Shown here: piece by piece, positions 12,591-14,995 of the stretch
How positions within the stretch are numbered: the stretch's first letter is position 1
Layout: every line of letters begins with the position of its first letter
Assembly (NCBI GenBank): GCA_900551775.1
Contig: URXI01000070.1
Coordinates: 1-14,995 of the forward strand
DNA: 14,995 nucleotides
Direction of reading: 5' to 3'
DNA from: an uncultured Eubacterium sp.
GTDB taxonomy: Bacteria; Bacillota; Clostridia; Peptostreptococcales; Anaerovoracaceae
Notes under the pieces: generated by a model
The model's input: only the letters and a program-made list of their open reading frames with translations
Told to the model about the DNA's origin: nothing
Databases searched by the model: none
Made by a program: the position numbers and the translations under genes

Positions 12591-13871
12591 ATGACAACTT
12601 TATTCAAAAATGGTACTGTTTTTACGCCAAGAGGATTCGAAAAGAGAGACGTTTTTGTTTCTGACGGTAAAGTTTTTGTTAATTCCTTAAGCTCTTTAGA
12701 TATGGACCGTGCAGACAGAGTCGTTGACTGCACTGACAAGGTCATTGTGCCGGGTTTCACAGATGTACATGTGCATTTGCGTGAACCTGGTTTTTTTTAT
12801 AAAGAGACCATCGCCACGGGAACGGCGGCAGCGGCAAGAGGCGGTTACACCTGCATCTGCCCCATGCCCAATCTGAATCCTGTGCCTTCCACCATGGAAG
12901 CCCTGCAGGTGCAGCTTGACATCATCCAAAAAGACGCCAAAGTCAAGGTCATCCCTTACGGCACCATCACCATGGAGCAAAACGGACGCAGCGCCCTGGC
13001 CGATATGGAAAGCTTAGCGCCCCATGTGTGCGCATTTTCTGACGACGGCAAGGGCGTACAGACAGGAGCTCTGATGGAATCCGCCATGGAACAGGCAAAG
13101 CAGCTGAACAAGCTGATCGTCGCCCACTGTGAGGACGAAAGTCTCCTGGACGGCGGCTATATCCACGACGGCACATACGCCAAAAAGCACGGCCACAAAG
13201 GCATCTGCTCCGAAAGCGAATGGAAGCAGGTGGAACGGGACGTAGAACTCTCCCAAAAGACCGGCGCTGGTTATCACGTTTGTCACATTTCAACAAAAGA
13301 GACGGTTGACATTATCCGCCGTGCAAAGGCGGAAGGCGTTGACGTCACCTGTGAGACAGGTCCTCACTACCTGGTTCTCTCTGACGCAGATCTGGAGGAA
13401 GACGGACGCTTCAAGATGAACCCGCCCCTTAGAGATGTGAGCGACCGGGACGCTTTGATCGCCGGCATCAAGGACGGCACCATCGACATGATCGCCACAG
13501 ACCACGCACCTCACAGCGCAGAGGAGAAAGCCAAGGGATTAGAAAAGAGCGCCTTCGGCATCGTGGGTCTTGAAACCAGCTTCCCGATTCTCTACACCTA
13601 CCTGGTAAAGAAGGGCATCATCTCCCTGGAAAAGCTGATCGAACTCATGTCGGTGAATCCGCGCAAGCGCTTTGGTCTTGAGGGCGGCGCCATCGAAGAC
13701 GGACAGCCTGCCGATCTGACGGTCATCGACCTGGCAAGGCACTACACCATCGATCCGGCGGAATTTGCCAGCATGGGCAAGGCGACGCCTTTTGCCGGAT
13801 GGGAAGTGGACGGACGCATCGTTATGACCCTCGTAGAAGGAGAGATTAGATATGAAGAGACAACTGCTTAA
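12591..13871 (+). CDS. pyrC: Dihydroorotase, class I
   Basis: Catalyses reversible cyclisation of carbamoyl-aspartate to dihydroorotate in pyrimidine synthesis. The 426-residue protein is an amidohydrolase-fold zinc enzyme. Visible ligands: DVHVHLREPG with H60 and H62, FSDDGKGV with D151/D152 (the bridging Asp in this class replaces a carboxylated Lys), H179 (IVAHCEDE), H232 (CHIS) and D304 in ATDHAPH. CETGPHYL and KMNPPLR are the substrate-side motifs. The start is ATG 12591 with AAAGGAG 10 nt upstream. It is the first gene of the operon and overlaps pyrK by 20 nt. The length agrees with PyrC of Gram-positive bacteria. Very confident. Confidence 0.96.
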   Translation: MTTLFKNGTVFTPRGFEKRDVFVSDGKVFVNSLSSLDMDRADRVVDCTDKVIVPGFTDVHVHLREPGFFYKETIATGTAAAARGGYTCICPMPNLNPVPSTMEALQVQLDIIQKDAKVKVIPYGTITMEQNGRSALADMESLAPHVCAFSDDGKGVQTGALMESAMEQAKQLNKLIVAHCEDESLLDGGYIHDGTYAKKHGHKGICSESEWKQVERDVELSQKTGAGYHVCHISTKETVDIIRRAKAEGVDVTCETGPHYLVLSDADLEEDGRFKMNPPLRDVSDRDALIAGIKDGTIDMIATDHAPHSAEEKAKGLEKSAFGIVGLETSFPILYTYLVKKGIISLEKLIELMSVNPRKRFGLEGGAIEDGQPADLTVIDLARHYTIDPAEFASMGKATPFAGWEVDGRIVMTLVEGEIRYEETTA

Positions 13872-14580
13872 GATCGATCATCTGAAGAAAATTCAAAACG
13901 GCATTTTCGCCATGACCCTAACTGGCGACTGCAGCGAAATCAGCGCGCCGGGACAGTTCATCAACATCAAGCTGGACGGGTTTTATCTGAGACGGCCCAT
14001 TTCCATCTACAGCTACGGCCCGGATTTCCTGACCATCATCTTCAAGGTGGTGGGAGAAGGCACCAAGGCGCTGTCTCTGATGCACAAGGGGGACTTGCTG
14101 GATGTCCTGCTGCCACTGGGCAACGGCTTTGACACGGCAAAAGGCGGCACAAAGCCCCTTTTGGTCGGCGGCGGCATCGGCGTGCCTCCACTGTACGGAC
14201 TGGCCGAAAACCTGGTGGACAACGGAATCTTGCCAAAGGTCATCACTGGCTTCAACAGCAAAGAAGACATCATTCTCACCAAAGAATTCCAGGTCCTCGG
14301 CATTGATCCAATCATCACCACGGTGGACGGCTCTGCTGGGATAAAAGGCTTTGTCACCGATGCCATGAAGGACGTAGATTTTGACTACGTCTACACCTGC
14401 GGACCGGAGCCGATGCTGAAAGCCGTTTACGACGCTGCCCCGGACGGCCAGTTCAGCTTTGAAGCCAGAATGGCATGCGGATTTGGCGCCTGCATGGGCT
14501 GCACCTGCGAGACAAAATACGGCTACAAGCGCATCTGCAAGGACGGCCCGGTTCTGTATAAGGAGGAAATAAAATGGTAG
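13852..14580 (+). CDS. pyrK: Dihydroorotate dehydrogenase B, electron-transfer subunit
   Basis: PyrK carries FAD and a [2Fe-2S] cluster and passes electrons from PyrD's FMN to NAD+. The 242 residues show the FAD motif RRPISIYS (47-54), the nucleotide-binding loop VGGGIGVPPLYGLAE (105-119), TCGPEPMLKAV (182-192) and a C-terminal cluster motif C209-x4-C214-x2-C217-x11-C229. The start is ATG 13852 with AAGGAG inside pyrC, so the two frames overlap by 20 nt and translation is probably coupled. Its own last codons contain the pyrD Shine-Dalgarno. The presence of PyrK implies that the downstream enzyme is the NAD-dependent type 1B rather than a fumarate or quinone enzyme. Confidence 0.96.
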   Translation: MKRQLLKIDHLKKIQNGIFAMTLTGDCSEISAPGQFINIKLDGFYLRRPISIYSYGPDFLTIIFKVVGEGTKALSLMHKGDLLDVLLPLGNGFDTAKGGTKPLLVGGGIGVPPLYGLAENLVDNGILPKVITGFNSKEDIILTKEFQVLGIDPIITTVDGSAGIKGFVTDAMKDVDFDYVYTCGPEPMLKAVYDAAPDGQFSFEARMACGFGACMGCTCETKYGYKRICKDGPVLYKEEIKW

Positions 14581-14995
14581 ATACAAGAGTAACTTTAAGT
14601 GGAATCACACTGGACAATCCCGTGATCCCTGCCAGCGGCACCTTCGGATACGGACGAGAATTCGCCGAAATTTACGACATCAATATCCTGGGTTCCATCT
14701 CCTTCAAAGGGACCACCAGAGACGCCCGCCTGGGCAACCCTCTGCCGAGAATCGCAGAGTGCACTGGCGGACTCATCAACTCCGTGGGGCTGCAGAATCC
14801 AGGCGTGGAAGCTGTCTGCAAAGAAGAACTTCCCAATCTGGCGAAGATTTATCAAAAGCCGCTCATCGCCAACATCAGCGGCTTCTCCATAGAAGAGTAC
14901 GTGGCCTGCGCCAGCGCCATGGACAAAGAACCACAGGTGGGCATCATCGAGGTCAACGTCAGCTGTCCTAACGTCCACAACGGCGGCATGGCCTA
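14574..14995 (+). CDS. pyrD: Dihydroorotate dehydrogenase B catalytic subunit, 5' part
   Basis: PyrD oxidises dihydroorotate to orotate with FMN. The first 140 residues are present; the remaining half of a normal 300-residue chain lies beyond the right edge. Seen: ASGTFGYG (20-27), the FMN-contacting K45 in SFKGTT, GNPLPR, the substrate Asn69 in LINSVGLQNPG, and NVSCPNV (128-134) with Cys131, the catalytic base of class 1 enzymes. The start ATG overlaps the pyrK stop by 7 nt and has AAGGAGG 7 nt upstream. The type 1B assignment follows from the adjacent pyrK. Very confident for the part in view. Confidence 0.95.
   Translation, partial: MVDTRVTLSGITLDNPVIPASGTFGYGREFAEIYDINILGSISFKGTTRDARLGNPLPRIAECTGGLINSVGLQNPGVEAVCKEELPNLAKIYQKPLIANISGFSIEEYVACASAMDKEPQVGIIEVNVSCPNVHNGGMA

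Noticed and set aside
12415..12597. 60-codon minus-strand frame ending HGVFMFLCRICSI, and a similar tail on the plus strand near 12165-12204
   Set aside because: The shared peptide-like ends come from the inverted-repeat arms, not from coding; there is no ribosome binding site and no protein family.
13918..14586. 222-codon open frame on the minus strand
   Set aside because: It lies antisense to pyrK, has no ribosome binding site or recognisable domain, and results from codon bias of the real gene.

Overview
The window looks like chromosomal DNA of an endospore-forming member of the Clostridia (Bacillota). The reasons are a stage II sporulation protein R, a SipL-type spore morphogenesis protein (SPOCS repeats plus LysM), strong AGGAGG-type ribosome binding sites, low-to-middling G+C, Rho-independent terminators, a MEP-pathway kinase and a pyrC-pyrK-pyrD type 1B pyrimidine operon. 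The family or genus cannot be fixed from this stretch alone. No rRNA, tRNA, CRISPR array, prophage or transposase gene was seen.

Layout, left to right. (1) 1-1910: the start of an NCS1-type nucleobase permease (minus) diverges from a PucR-family regulator (plus). A perfect palindrome sits in the regulator's putative promoter, which suggests a small nucleobase or nitrogen regulon. (2) 1936-4233: two sporulation genes on the minus strand, spoIIR (forespore signal) and sipL (coat/IVA morphogenesis), each with its own compartment-type promoter candidate (sigma-F-like and sigma-E-like). (3) 4395-6551: an unassigned lipoprotein with a near-consensus sigma-A promoter, a divergent small XRE regulator, and a small Cys-containing membrane-anchored protein of unknown role. 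(4) 6902-10850 (minus): a housekeeping cluster read in the order unknown 280-aa protein, tadA (tRNA A34 deaminase), an Ig-like membrane protein with a Lys-rich tail, ispE (MEP isoprenoid pathway) and a GntR/FCD regulator. Terminators lie after the Ig-like gene and after the GntR gene. (5) 10943-12127 (plus): a CvpA-family membrane protein and a GNAT acetyltransferase in a tight pair. (6) 12128-12590: a gene-free gap. Most of it is an imperfect inverted-repeat element of about 310 bp with arms near 100 bp, followed by a clean sigma-A promoter. (7) 12591-14995: pyrC, pyrK and pyrD with overlapping reading frames, pyrD being cut by the window end.

How they work together. The pyr genes make orotate: dihydroorotase, then the PyrK/PyrD heterotetrameric NAD-linked dihydroorotate dehydrogenase. 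The left-edge permease/PucR pair probably handles salvage or catabolism of bases. SpoIIR and SipL act in forespore and mother cell respectively. The rest is housekeeping or unassigned.

The most unusual non-coding signal is the large imperfect inverted repeat at about 12157-12466, which looks like a MITE or other non-autonomous repeat or a highly structured RNA. No obviously new multi-gene system was recognised. All family calls are from reading motifs by eye; no database search was run.
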